Source: Siminovitchia thermophila
GTDB lineage: Bacteria > Bacillota > Bacilli > Bacillales > Bacillaceae_C
Reading direction: 5' to 3'
DNA: 64,000 nt
Assembly (NCBI RefSeq): GCF_016909185.1
Contig: NZ_JAFBFH010000003.1
Coordinates: forward strand, 62,001-126,000
Both the position numbers and the translations under genes were made by a program. The notes under the pieces were generated by a model. The model was given only the letters and a program-made list of their open reading frames with translations. It ran no database searches and was not told the DNA's origin. Positions 1 through 8,461 of this stretch are shown in pieces. Numbering within the stretch: position 1 is the first letter of the stretch; each line of letters begins with the position of its first letter.

Positions 1-261
1 CGGGAGCTCAACCAACGGAACAGTATCTTTCACAGTTCGGCTTACCTTCGTATGAAAACAATAACTTGCGGAGTTTTCATCTGTAAAAAAAACAGTCAAC
101 TCGGTATCAGGAGGTATAAAGGCCACTCTTTTTGTTTCCTTGTTAATCGGGTAATAGATATAGAAATGAGTATCATTCAGGTCAGCGACTTTCCCTTTGT
201 AATGTTTCACCATCCCATCTTGATTCATTTCCAGCGTTAAATCCAAACCTATATACAGCAT
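1..261 (-). CDS. ypfA: YpfA/MotI flagellar brake protein, N-terminal part (cut by window edge)
   Basis: Only the first 87 codons are present; the gene runs off the left edge. The visible part resembles the N-terminal YcgR/PilZN-type domain of B. subtilis YpfA (MotI/DgrA), a cytoplasmic c-di-GMP receptor that acts on the flagellar motor. The PilZ domain that binds the nucleotide would lie outside the window, so it is not seen here. The ATG at 261 follows an AGGAAG-type ribosome site. Its position next to ypeB-sleB-prsW matches the B. subtilis order ypfA-ypeB-sleB-prsW and supports the call. Confidence 0.8.
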   Translation of the reverse strand, partial: MLYIGLDLTLEMNQDGMVKHYKGKVADLNDTHFYIYYPINKETKRVAFIPPDTELTVFFTDENSASYCFHTKVSRTVKDTVPLVELP

Positions 262-339
262 GGGCAAGCACTTCCTACTCATTCTTGTTACATCTATTAT
301 GTCATGAAAAAACAACATTTTCCAGATTATTTCTGAATA

Positions 340-375
340 GGGATAAAAGAAAGCAGCCGCTAGTGGGCTGCTTAA
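340..375 (-). terminator. Rho-independent terminator after ypeB
   Basis: On the minus strand an AAGCAGCC...GGCTGCTT stem overlaps the ypeB stop codon and is followed by a T-rich tail. It separates sleB-ypeB from ypfA. Confidence 0.8.
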
Positions 376-1721
376 ATCACGTCTTCGTATATGGGTTCGG
401 CATTTTGCATTTTTTCCACTTTTTCTTCATAGCCATTCTCAGCATTGATATATATTCGATACGTATCATTGTCCATTGTGCCAATTACTTCGTAGCAAAG
501 CACTTCATCCCCAAGGTCGTTCGTAATGACGGCAAGCCCGTCCTCCATGACCTTGACATTGGAATTTAGATTACCGCGAGCCTCTTCTTTCGTTATTTTC
601 GGGGAAGGCAGATCCCGCTCGCGATTGCTTTGCAAGTAATCACTGCCTGTAAATCCGACAATTTGTCCATTATCAAGCGCCACCTTGATTTTAATGGATT
701 CCGGATAAATTCGGACATCGTCCTGCATGGTGACATATGTCAACAAGCCTGTCGAATCGTACTGGACACTTTCCGCTAATTGTAATTTTTTATAACCATG
801 CTTTTGTAAAAATTGTTCCGCTTTTTTCGCGGCCTCGTTTAAACTGATTTTTTGGTCCTTTACTTCACGGTTATCCATAAAATATATGGGGTAACCTCCG
901 GTTTTTGTAATATCCATGGCAGCCTCATGTCCTTTGCCGTTTTTCAGTACGACATTATAGAATCCATATGCGGACCCCTTTCCGTTTTCAGTGACACGGA
1001 CATCTTTCGGTTTTTGTATCCCGCTATATTTTTGAGCGAGTTTTATCGCTTCATTTTTGGAGATTTTTTTCCCTTTTAAGTGATCAAAATTTTCGTCCCG
1101 CTGTTGAAAGCTGACGATTGACGAGTTTTGTAAATTTTCTTCATCATAACCGGTTGCCTTTTTCTCTACTGTCTTAAAACCATCGATGATCGTATTATCA
1201 GCATTTTCTTTTCCTGAGGCCATTGCCGATTCGACATCCATCCACCGTAAATTTTCTTTGAGGACAAGATTCTGTACTTTTCTTAACTCATTCCTGATTT
1301 CACCGCTTTGGTTATATAAGCTCTTTAATGTTTTTTGCTCTTTTGCAGAAAGCGGTTCATCGTCCAAGTTTCGAACTGCCGTTTTATAACTGAAATCACC
1401 GATATTTGACAAAAATTGTTCTGTCTTATTGAAAGGAAGCAGCGTCAATGGCAATTGTCCCACCTGCCCGCGGGCATCGGAAGTAATCCTCCACACATCG
1501 GCCAAAGCGGGCGACAGTGACCTGCTTGAGTTCATAGCGAGTGTGCTGCCAATTTTATCGTGCAATAAGTCCATTTGGTATGTTAAATCGTGAAATGCTC
1601 TTTGATAGTTGTTTTCGGCATTGATCAAAATCGCGTTTTTTTCCTGGTGTTCTTGATAGCCCCACGCCCCTGCCCCGACAACTGCAACGGCAAGAACAAC
1701 CAATAATATGTTTCTAAGCAA
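372..1721 (-). CDS. ypeB: Germination protein YpeB
   Basis: 449-residue partner of the cortex-lytic enzyme SleB; in Bacillus spores each protein needs the other to be localised and stable. One N-terminal membrane anchor (about residues 2-18) is followed by a long extracytoplasmic region with C-terminal PepSY-like repeats. The start chosen is TTG at 1721. A GGAGG lies 8 bases upstream, and the resulting N-terminus and length match B. subtilis YpeB (about 450 residues). The GTG three codons earlier overlaps that ribosome site and is unlikely. The gene begins 15 bases after the sleB stop, consistent with a sleB-ypeB operon made in the forespore. Confidence 0.95.
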   Translation of the reverse strand: MLRNILLVVLAVAVVGAGAWGYQEHQEKNAILINAENNYQRAFHDLTYQMDLLHDKIGSTLAMNSSRSLSPALADVWRITSDARGQVGQLPLTLLPFNKTEQFLSNIGDFSYKTAVRNLDDEPLSAKEQKTLKSLYNQSGEIRNELRKVQNLVLKENLRWMDVESAMASGKENADNTIIDGFKTVEKKATGYDEENLQNSSIVSFQQRDENFDHLKGKKISKNEAIKLAQKYSGIQKPKDVRVTENGKGSAYGFYNVVLKNGKGHEAAMDITKTGGYPIYFMDNREVKDQKISLNEAAKKAEQFLQKHGYKKLQLAESVQYDSTGLLTYVTMQDDVRIYPESIKIKVALDNGQIVGFTGSDYLQSNRERDLPSPKITKEEARGNLNSNVKVMEDGLAVITNDLGDEVLCYEVIGTMDNDTYRIYINAENGYEEKVEKMQNAEPIYEDVI

Positions 1722-1736
1722 TGATGGCACCTCCAG

Positions 1737-2540
1737 TCATTTACAAAAGATGTGTTTCCCGATTCGCTTAATTTGCGGTCTTGTCCAAATCCAGGCGCTT
1801 GTTGCGGTGTCTGGATTGAAATAATATAGGGCGCTGGTTGATGGGTCCCACCCATTAATGGCATCCAAAACCGCTCGTTTTGATGTTTCATTCGGCGTTA
1901 GCCATATTTGTCCGTCAGCTACCGCGGTAAAGGCTCTCGGTTCAAAAATCACTCCCGAGACTGTGTTTGGAAATAGCGGACTGTTTACCCGATTTAATAT
2001 GACGGCGGCAACCGCCACTTGCCCTTCATAAGGCTCCCCCCTTGCTTCACCGTGCACAGCGTTTGCCATTAGCTGTATGTCATTTTGTGAAAACCCTGCT
2101 GGCGTATTGACCGCTGTTGGCGCCTGCCTTTTGGGAGCAGGGGCGGGACCTGTCTGCTTTGATGGTTCTGTTCCGCCGTAATGAGTGAATTTTTTTCCTT
2201 TCTTGATTTGCTCTTTGACAAATTGCTTGTTGTACTTGGACGCTTTTACCAATTTTGCTTTTGTGGCTTCACCAGCCAGACCATCCACTTTTAATCCGAA
2301 ACTTTCTTGAAAGTTTCTAAGCGCCCAATATGTGCCCCAACCGAATACTCCGTCTATTTGCCCTTGATAGTAGCCTAAATACTGAAGCCGTGACTGCAAT
2401 TCGATCACATCATCACCAACAGCGCCCTTTTGGATCACCTGGTTTGTAAAGGCGTCCGTTTTATGGGCAGGTGCGGCTGATAGCCCGAAACAGCACATCA
2501 TTAAGATGAGAACAAGTTTATATTTTGCGCCAAACCTCAT
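1737..2540 (-). CDS. sleB: Spore cortex-lytic enzyme SleB
   Basis: 267-residue germination hydrolase, a lytic transglycosylase that degrades cortex peptidoglycan containing muramic-delta-lactam. Visible parts are a signal peptide (about residues 1-30), a peptidoglycan-binding domain (about 35-98), a Pro/Lys-rich linker and a C-terminal Hydrolase_2 domain (about 150-267). The motif HGEARGEPYEG at about 163-173 carries the catalytic Glu165. The ATG has a GGAGGG ribosome site 5 bases upstream. It is followed directly by ypeB, the usual pairing. It is somewhat shorter than B. subtilis SleB (305 residues), mainly in the linker. Confidence 0.97.
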   Translation of the reverse strand: MRFGAKYKLVLILMMCCFGLSAAPAHKTDAFTNQVIQKGAVGDDVIELQSRLQYLGYYQGQIDGVFGWGTYWALRNFQESFGLKVDGLAGEATKAKLVKASKYNKQFVKEQIKKGKKFTHYGGTEPSKQTGPAPAPKRQAPTAVNTPAGFSQNDIQLMANAVHGEARGEPYEGQVAVAAVILNRVNSPLFPNTVSGVIFEPRAFTAVADGQIWLTPNETSKRAVLDAINGWDPSTSALYYFNPDTATSAWIWTRPQIKRIGKHIFCK

Positions 2541-2625
2541 GTCACACCCTCCAAAGAATAAATTGTCATAGGGTTATTATGAGGAATGACGCATTTTTTA
2601 TTCATAATGGCCGGCCTTGGCCACT

Positions 2626-2662
2626 ATAAAAAAAGAACACCCCCACTTAAGAAATGGAGGCG
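2626..2662 (-). terminator. Terminator after prsW
   Basis: Minus-strand stem of CGCCTCCATTT with AAGTGGGGGTG (some G-T pairs) followed by TTCTTTTTTT. It overlaps the end of prsW and isolates it from sleB. Confidence 0.7.
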
Positions 2663-3339
2663 TCCCTGCTTTGAAGTTTTTTCTTATAAAATTCTTTTGT
2701 CATCAGATGGGCATGCTTCACTTTCTTGAGTCCAAGCCACCAAAGAAATAGCATAAATGGAAAAATATAATAAATCCAGTTCCTTCCGGACAGCAAGATA
2801 TAATCATATAATCCATGGAGAACAAAAGGCACAAAAAAAGCAGTAAACACCCATTTCCAACTATTTTTTTCCGTTTGAAACTTACCCTTTCCCAAGTAAT
2901 AGCCCATTATAACACCGAATAGAGCATGGCTTGACACCGGGAGCAAAGCGCGGCCAAAGGCGAGACTTACGCCGTTTGCAGCCAAGTATATAATGTTTTC
3001 CACGGTGGCAAAGCCGAGTGATATACTCGCTCCATAAACAATCCCATCAAACGGCTCATCAAACTCGGCATGTTTATACACATATAGAAACAGGACAAAC
3101 CATTTAAAAAATTCTTCCGTTAACGATACAGAGAAAAATGATGACAAAATATCGCTTTGAAAAATCCCTTCAACACTCATAACATATTGAATAAACATGA
3201 TTGGAAAGGTCAAAATGGCACCAAGCAAAAATGTTTTAAAGACAATCAGCACAGGTTCCTGCCCAAACTGGTCCCGCAAGTAGAAATAACTCAGCAAAGC
3301 CAGCCCCGGGGCAACTCCAGCTGATATAATTGCAAGCAT
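2647..3339 (-). CDS. prsW: Intramembrane protease PrsW
   Basis: 230-residue polytopic membrane protein of the PrsW/CPBP-like protease family. In B. subtilis PrsW makes the first cut in anti-sigma factor RsiW and so starts release of SigW under envelope stress. The conserved EEFFKW motif is at residues 75-80, and later His residues occur in SHALFG and HGLYDY segments, as expected for the metal site. Several hydrophobic helices span the whole length. Its place between sleB and ypdA (here with an asparaginase inserted) matches B. subtilis. RsiW/SigW themselves are not in the window. Confidence 0.93.
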   Translation of the reverse strand: MLAIISAGVAPGLALLSYFYLRDQFGQEPVLIVFKTFLLGAILTFPIMFIQYVMSVEGIFQSDILSSFFSVSLTEEFFKWFVLFLYVYKHAEFDEPFDGIVYGASISLGFATVENIIYLAANGVSLAFGRALLPVSSHALFGVIMGYYLGKGKFQTEKNSWKWVFTAFFVPFVLHGLYDYILLSGRNWIYYIFPFMLFLWWLGLKKVKHAHLMTKEFYKKKLQSRDASIS

Positions 3340-3455
3340 TATGCGGCCCTCTTTCTCTTTTTCTCTCTTTTTCTTTCTTTTTCTTTCCTTTCATCGTATC
3401 ATGGAACTGACCTTTTGAACATGGCAGATCGCAAAAAATTCTAGGAGTTGAAAAG

Positions 3456-4472
3456 ATGAAAACATTGCTTGTGATTCATACAGGCGGGACGATAGCGATG
3501 AAGAAAGATTCGACTACACAAACAGTGGGAATGGGACCAAGCAATCCGTTGACCGAATCGACCGGCGAATTGTCGGATTCCACCCATATAAACGTCATTG
3601 AGCCTTTCCATAAGCCCTCTCCCCATATGACCGTCACCGACATGGTTTACTTAAAAAAAATCATTGAAAAGGAATGTTCCGAGCAAGATTACGATGGGGT
3701 CGTGATTACTCACGGAACAGACACATTGGAAGAAACCGCCTTTTTTCTGGATTTGACAGTACAAGTGGATGTTCCAGTTGTATTGACCGGGGCGATGCGT
3801 TCAAGCAATGAAAACGGCGCCGACGGTTTGCGTAATTTCATTTCAGCGATCCGCACGGCTGAGGAAGAACAAGCGAAAAACAAAGGGGTGCTCGTTGTCT
3901 TTAATGATGACATACATACAGCTATTGAAGTAACGAAAACACATACTACAAGCGTGGCCGCGTTTCAAAGCCCTGTTGCAGGCCCTGTCGGAACCATTAC
4001 CCCCCATCGAATTTTATTCCACTATAATCCTTTATTGCAAAAGAAACTGCCAGTACAAGAAATGAGCAAAAAGGTCGGGTTGTTAAAAGCATATGCCGGA
4101 ATGGATTCATCCATGTTTTTGGCACTAAGGGATATGGCGTATGACGGTATCGTCATTGAAGCATTGGGGCAAGGAAATCTTCCTCCCGGATCAATACGAG
4201 GCATCGAAATGCTTATAAATTCTGGATGTCCTGTTGTGGTTGTGTCAAGGTGTCAAAGTGGATTCGTTTATCCAACGTATGATTACCAAGGAGGAGGAAG
4301 CCACTTGAAAGACTTGGGCGTCATTTTTTGCCATGGTGTAAACGGACAAAAAGCCCGGATCAAATTAATGGCCGCATTGATGAACACGGAAGACCGAAAC
4401 GAATTATCCCGAATCATGGCAACACACTCTTCCCCTTCCATTGAACATTCGTTAAAAACCGCAAGCGATTGA
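3456..4472 (+). CDS. ansA: Type I (cytoplasmic) L-asparaginase
   Basis: 338-residue enzyme hydrolysing L-asparagine to aspartate and ammonia. The two family signatures are present: HTGGTIA at residues 8-14, with the nucleophilic Thr12, and ITHGTDT at 84-90, with the second catalytic Thr/Asp pair. No signal peptide is seen, so it should be cytoplasmic. AGGAG precedes the ATG with suitable spacing. It is divergent from prsW and convergent with ypdA. B. subtilis has no asparaginase at this point, so it is a lineage-specific addition to an otherwise conserved order. Confidence 0.95.
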   Translation: MKTLLVIHTGGTIAMKKDSTTQTVGMGPSNPLTESTGELSDSTHINVIEPFHKPSPHMTVTDMVYLKKIIEKECSEQDYDGVVITHGTDTLEETAFFLDLTVQVDVPVVLTGAMRSSNENGADGLRNFISAIRTAEEEQAKNKGVLVVFNDDIHTAIEVTKTHTTSVAAFQSPVAGPVGTITPHRILFHYNPLLQKKLPVQEMSKKVGLLKAYAGMDSSMFLALRDMAYDGIVIEALGQGNLPPGSIRGIEMLINSGCPVVVVSRCQSGFVYPTYDYQGGGSHLKDLGVIFCHGVNGQKARIKLMAALMNTEDRNELSRIMATHSSPSIEHSLKTASD

Positions 4473-4643
4473 CGTACCGACTCGGAGGAGGACGATGGTG
4501 GCGATTGCAAAAAGCTAGAGATCAGAACCGATTGTCATACTTGAAAGATCAACATTTTACTATGGGTGAATGCATCTTTCAGGAAACTTTCCCAAAAGAT
4601 GTGTTCACCACGTGTACGAATAAGGCTTTATTTTTTCTTTTAA

Positions 4644-4680
4644 CAAAAAAACATCCCGGATATTAAGTAGACCGGGATGC
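4644..4680 (-). terminator. Terminator after ypdA
   Basis: CATCCCGG and CCGGGATG form an 8-bp stem, and on the minus strand seven T residues follow. It spans the ypdA stop and probably also marks the boundary with the convergent asparaginase gene. Confidence 0.8.
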
Positions 4681-5649
4681 ACACATCATTTCTTTTTCTT
4701 TAATCGCTTTGGCGATTTGGCCGCCATGAAAGCGCCCATTTTCTATAAATATTTCATTCGCGTTGTTTCCGGCTGCGATCACTCCCGCAATAAATAAATC
4801 CGGGATGTTCGTTTCCATCGTTTCCGGGTCAAATAAAGGCTTTCCTGTCCTGTCATCCATGTTGACCCCCATTGCTTTGATAAAAGAGTGATCCGGATGA
4901 TAACCTGTCATGGCAAAAACAAAGTCGTTATGTAGCTCCTCTTCCTTATCATCCACAACATACCGAATCGTTTTATCTGTAATTTCGCGAACAACAGCAT
5001 TAAAAACCATGGAAATTTCACCGTTCCTCACGAGCGCTTCGAAGTCCGGCAATACCCACGGTTTAATGCTCGGTGAATATTCGCCGCCACGGTATAGGAC
5101 AGTCACGCGCGCCCCGGATTTTTGCAATTCCAAGGCTGCATCAATGGCCGAATTTTTGCCGCCGATCACGGCGACATCTGTATCAAAATACGGATGAGCT
5201 TCTTTGAAATAGTGGTACACTTTGTCAAGCTCCTCACCCGGGATATTCATCATATTCGGACTATCGTAATAGCCGGTGGCGACAATGGCATACCGCGCGC
5301 GATAGATGTCTTTATCCGTTGTGATTGTAAAAAAACCGTTCTCTTTCTGGATACTTAAAACTTTCTCAAACCTGTTGATCCTTACATTCGTTCTTTTGAC
5401 GACTTCACGATAATACGTCAAGGCCTCATTCCGTTTAGGCTTACGATTAACGGTGATAAATGGAATATCTCCGATTTCCAACTTCTCACTTGTGCTGAAA
5501 AAGGTTTGATGGGTTGGATACCGATATATGGCATTGACAATATTTCCTTTTTCAATGATCAATGGATTTTTTCCTATATTTTTCAATGCAATTGCCGCAG
5601 ACAGGCCGCAGGGCCCTCCCCCAACAATGATGCATTCTTCTTGTACCAT
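4663..5649 (-). CDS. ypdA: Bacillithiol disulfide reductase YpdA
   Basis: 328-residue NADPH-dependent FAD flavoprotein that reduces oxidised bacillithiol in Firmicutes. The dinucleotide motif GGGPCG is at residues 10-15 and carries Cys14, the conserved cysteine of this family. A second nucleotide motif (VIGGKNSA) lies mid-protein and a C-terminal FIAG segment closes the FAD fold. The ATG at 5649 has a GGGGAG ribosome site; the frame stays open about 60 codons upstream, but that stretch lies in a GC-rich intergenic repeat and is not coding. The gene implies that the host makes bacillithiol. Confidence 0.94.
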   Translation of the reverse strand: MVQEECIIVGGGPCGLSAAIALKNIGKNPLIIEKGNIVNAIYRYPTHQTFFSTSEKLEIGDIPFITVNRKPKRNEALTYYREVVKRTNVRINRFEKVLSIQKENGFFTITTDKDIYRARYAIVATGYYDSPNMMNIPGEELDKVYHYFKEAHPYFDTDVAVIGGKNSAIDAALELQKSGARVTVLYRGGEYSPSIKPWVLPDFEALVRNGEISMVFNAVVREITDKTIRYVVDDKEEELHNDFVFAMTGYHPDHSFIKAMGVNMDDRTGKPLFDPETMETNIPDLFIAGVIAAGNNANEIFIENGRFHGGQIAKAIKEKEMMCASRST

Positions 5650-5679
5650 GTGCGAAAACTCCCCTATCTTGGCGATTAA

Positions 5680-5875
5680 TAAGAAAAGCGCAAGCGTCTG
5701 TTCATCGACCCACAGACTGGAACACCTCGGCGGGAAAAAGGAAACAAGGAAGCGATGTTGAGATGGTGCTCGTATAATGTTTCCTCGTGTCGCCGTCGTG
5801 CACGGTGCGACGAGGCGAGGCTTAACCCTCATCGAACCTGCTGGCGAAGCCTGCTAGTCGATGCGCGCTGGAACT
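5680..5875. repeat. GC-rich intergenic element, probable dispersed repeat
   Basis: About 195 bp upstream of ypdA beginning with GAAAAGCGCAAGCG, followed by several short inverted segments such as CGTCGC/GCGACG. It differs in composition from its surroundings and carries no start-associated reading frame. It resembles from memory the mosaic intergenic repeats common in Bacillus genomes, but only one copy is in this window, so repetition is inferred, not seen. Confidence 0.4.
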
Positions 5876-5935
5876 AGACAACAAAACCTTCCGTTTAAAA
5901 TGTAAAACGAAAAAACTTGTACTTCCTTACCTTAC

Positions 5936-5966
5936 AAAAAAAGCTCCTATTCATTATGATAGGAGA
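5936..5966 (-). terminator. Terminator after mecB
   Basis: CTCCTAT/ATAGGAG hairpin with a minus-strand run of seven T residues, 35 bases beyond the mecB stop. Confidence 0.8.
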
Positions 5967-6000
5967 TTTTTAGAAGTTGTGCAAAACTTACGTGCCGGCC

Positions 6001-6576
6001 TTAAAAGTGTTGCTGTAATATATAGATTGCTTCATTTTTAACAATCAATTCTCCATAATCGTCCAAGTAGGCATCAGAAAAGATGGACTTGTCGCCATAC
6101 TCGCTGAACAGACTGTCAAAATACTCATAGTGCTTCGGATTTGCCTTCACTTTGAAAAAATACTTATTTTTAAACGCATATAAAGAGTTTTTCCCTAATG
6201 GCACCGAAGATTCTTTTAGCCTTTTTGACAATAATATGACATGTTCAAAATCATCAAATTGAAACAGAAGACTTCGGTTCCTTTTATTGGAATCATTTCC
6301 AGCTATGATGGATGGAATATCGTCTTCTTCATCATCTTCTTCAATCGTCAAAATGAGAACAAGTTCTTTGGATGTCAGTGAAAAAATTTCAACGGAGACG
6401 GCGCCGAAATGATTTAACTCAAATATGCGACCGGCTTCATCCAACATTTCATCAAATAAAACGTCCCATAAAAAAGATTCCTTCAAAATTTCATCTTGGA
6501 GAAACCCCTTTTTCGTCAGCTCTTCAAATGTAATGGAATATTTAATTTTGTTGGCTGCTATTCTTTCGAGTTTCAT
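6001..6576 (-). CDS. mecB: MecA-family adaptor protein MecB (YpbH)
   Basis: 191-residue adaptor of the MecA/YpbH family, which delivers substrates such as the competence regulator ComK to the ClpCP protease. The N-terminus MKLERIAANKIKYSITFEEL matches the family's substrate-binding domain, an acidic EEDDEEDD linker follows at about 95-110, and the C-terminal ClpC-binding domain ends the protein. The ATG at 6576 is preceded by AGGGGG. The frame is open further upstream, but that extension has no homology-like features. B. subtilis has gudB between this gene and ypdA; it is absent here. Downstream synteny with ypbG, ypbF, ypbE and ypbD makes YpbH the better name than MecA. Confidence 0.88.
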   Translation of the reverse strand: MKLERIAANKIKYSITFEELTKKGFLQDEILKESFLWDVLFDEMLDEAGRIFELNHFGAVSVEIFSLTSKELVLILTIEEDDEEDDIPSIIAGNDSNKRNRSLLFQFDDFEHVILLSKRLKESSVPLGKNSLYAFKNKYFFKVKANPKHYEYFDSLFSEYGDKSIFSDAYLDDYGELIVKNEAIYILQQHF

Positions 6577-7348
6577 GTCATCCGCCCCCTGCCCGATGCT
6601 GTTACCTCCATCATATGAAGGAGCGGGCGGATGGTTCAAGAAAGGTCTTTTGGAATGAAATTTACTTTTAACTTTCTCCATGTGTGATCGGTGTAAGATG
6701 GTTTTTTTGCCTGGCACCGAGCTTTAAGGGAAGTAGTGCGTCGCATCCATGTGGATGAGAGGCGCGCAACGTTTTTACGCATCCATAACACGGATCAGGT
6801 CAATACTAAACGGTCGGACTAAATACGGGAAAGGAAAACCGGGAAAGGACAAGACTGACCAAAAACCGACTGCTGAAAATGCAACGGGAATGGAAGAAAC
6901 TTGAAACGGGTGAAGAATGGTTTCTAAAAAATGGAGCGAACCCAAAAGAAAGCGTTTTAGACTGCTTCAAGAAAAAGTTTGCGTTTCACGAGGAAGAACG
7001 CTTTCCACTCGGGCTGTTTGTTCTATGGCGTGGGATTGGCGTGTTTTATCATTGCCACCCGTTCAACATGTGGTTTGATTTCGGCTCTATAAGGCATAAT
7101 GCTTGCCGCGCCTAATGGCGCTTGTTCCTGTTTAATAACTGCCTATGCCGACTAAAGAGAGTGTTTATTACGATGCCTCGTCTTCGATGATCTCTGCTTC
7201 CTCTTGCTGCTGGATATACCTTCGCTATTGATCCCTGCTGCGCAACTGACATTATTCTCGCGGAATAGATCTGGGCTGCCGCTTCCTTTTTCATTTAGAA
7301 TACGATCAAGCACCATGAGGGCACTTTTTCATTTGAGGAATTTCATAA
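6577..7348. other. Intergenic stretch with no supported gene; left edge of accessory island
   Basis: About 770 bp between mecB and the first island feature. Several 60-80 codon open frames exist on both strands, but none has a ribosome site together with a recognisable or hydrophobically sensible product. It looks like decayed DNA at a junction of the island with the ypb backbone. Confidence 0.6.
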
Positions 7349-7702
7349 ATGCTGACCCACTATTGTCGTATATCTTCACTACATGAACGTTTTCCGTCAC
7401 TCACACTTGCTTTGATCAATTCACTTTTTTGTGTTGGCATAGCTCCTCAAGTAGGTCCGTACTTTTTTTCGTATCTCATTGAAAAGCTTACCGACAGTAT
7501 TTGAAATGAATATGATGATGTTCATTACAGTACAATCGAAGTGTGTGATAATCGATTTATACTCATGGCTATCGTCCTCTTTTGCTTGAGAATTGGTTTC
7601 GCCAGCCAAATCTCAAGCAAGGACGATTTTTCAATCCTTCCTGCTTTTGCAAGTTTTGTTCTCATTAGCATAGGCTGGAGCTTTTTAATAATGAGCCAGT
7701 AA
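7349..7702 (+). pseudogene. Small three-helix membrane protein interrupted by an in-frame TGA
   Basis: A frame starts with ATG at 7349 after GAGGA at good spacing and continues to TAA at 7700-7702, with one TGA at 7502-7504. Read through, it would give about 117 residues with three clearly hydrophobic segments (around LTLALINSLFCVGIAP, FILMAIVLFCLRIGF and LPAFASFVLISIGW). It converges with and overlaps the last 18 bases of the ABC-2 permease gene. I do not recognise the family. A membrane protein of this size beside a peptide exporter could once have been an immunity protein; that is inference. The 45 residues from ATG 7565 might also be a separate ORF, but no ribosome site supports that. Confidence 0.45.
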
Positions 7703-8461
7703 GCCCTTTTTCATCGCGAAACGTTCACAACCAAGAAAAACAAAAAGACCCAGACCAAAATATACAATTGTGTTAATCCCTAAAAACAGATAGTCACCCC
7801 AAGTAAAATCAAACAAACCAGCATTATAAATCATTACATGCCGGATAAGATCAACCCCTTTTACGAAGGGAGCAAATTTGAGATAAGGAGCGACCGATAA
7901 GGGAACAAAGGTCAAACCCATCAAAATAAATTGAAAAATTTGCAGGAAGGCATGGATCTGTTTCACAATAACAGAAAGACCGGCAATCATGAACCCGACC
8001 CCAAACATGCTTAGCAATGTAAGAAATAAGATCGGCAGGATGGTTATTACATCCAAGTTTAACCATTGTCTTGCGGTCGCCATTGAAAGAAAGAGCAATC
8101 CAGAGATAATGACAAAGTAGAGTATTGACAGGGATACTAAGCGGGTAACCATGATTCGCCACATTCCCATAGGGGACATGGCGAGCTGTTCCAACGTCCC
8201 GCGCATCGCCTCGTTCGTGATTTCATAACCAATATTTTGCATAACCATGATTCCTAGAAACCAAATAACATAGTTGACGATCACGTGTTGTGTCGTAATC
8301 TCTTGTATCGTTGCTTCACCAAAAAACTGAATGCCCAGAAACATTCCTAAAAAGACGATGTAGAAGGTAAACGCTAACGCAATCGTATTGGGCAAATAAC
8401 GTTTTAATTCGAGATATTCTTTTATTAAATTTGCTTTAAATAGATTGAGCCAGCGTTTCAT
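7685..8461 (-). CDS. ABC-2 type transporter permease of the island exporter
   Basis: 258-residue membrane protein with about six transmembrane helices and the ABC-2 membrane layout. A cytoplasmic N-terminus leads into helix 1 (about 26-48), and the EAMRGTLEQLAMSPM segment at about 82-96 is the usual coupling-helix region of this class. Its ATG lies inside the 3' end of the upstream ATPase gene (26-base overlap), so the two are translationally coupled and form one transporter. As the last genes of the minus-strand peptide operon they probably export the modified peptide, although drug or lipid export cannot be excluded. Confidence 0.85.
   Translation of the reverse strand: MKRWLNLFKANLIKEYLELKRYLPNTIALAFTFYIVFLGMFLGIQFFGEATIQEITTQHVIVNYVIWFLGIMVMQNIGYEITNEAMRGTLEQLAMSPMGMWRIMVTRLVSLSILYFVIISGLLFLSMATARQWLNLDVITILPILFLTLLSMFGVGFMIAGLSVIVKQIHAFLQIFQFILMGLTFVPLSVAPYLKFAPFVKGVDLIRHVMIYNAGLFDFTWGDYLFLGINTIVYFGLGLFVFLGCERFAMKKGLLAHY

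Noticed and set aside
4469-4666. 65-codon plus-strand frame after the asparaginase
   Set aside because: TTG start inside the preceding stop region, no proper ribosome site, and it runs into the ypdA terminator.
5650-5832. 60-residue N-terminal extension of YpdA
   Set aside because: It lies in the GC-rich intergenic element, and the internal ATG has a good ribosome site and matches the family start.
6879-7386. Two 60-78 codon plus-strand frames in the left part of the island
   Set aside because: No ribosome sites, low-complexity mixtures of residues and no family resemblance; treated as decayed DNA.
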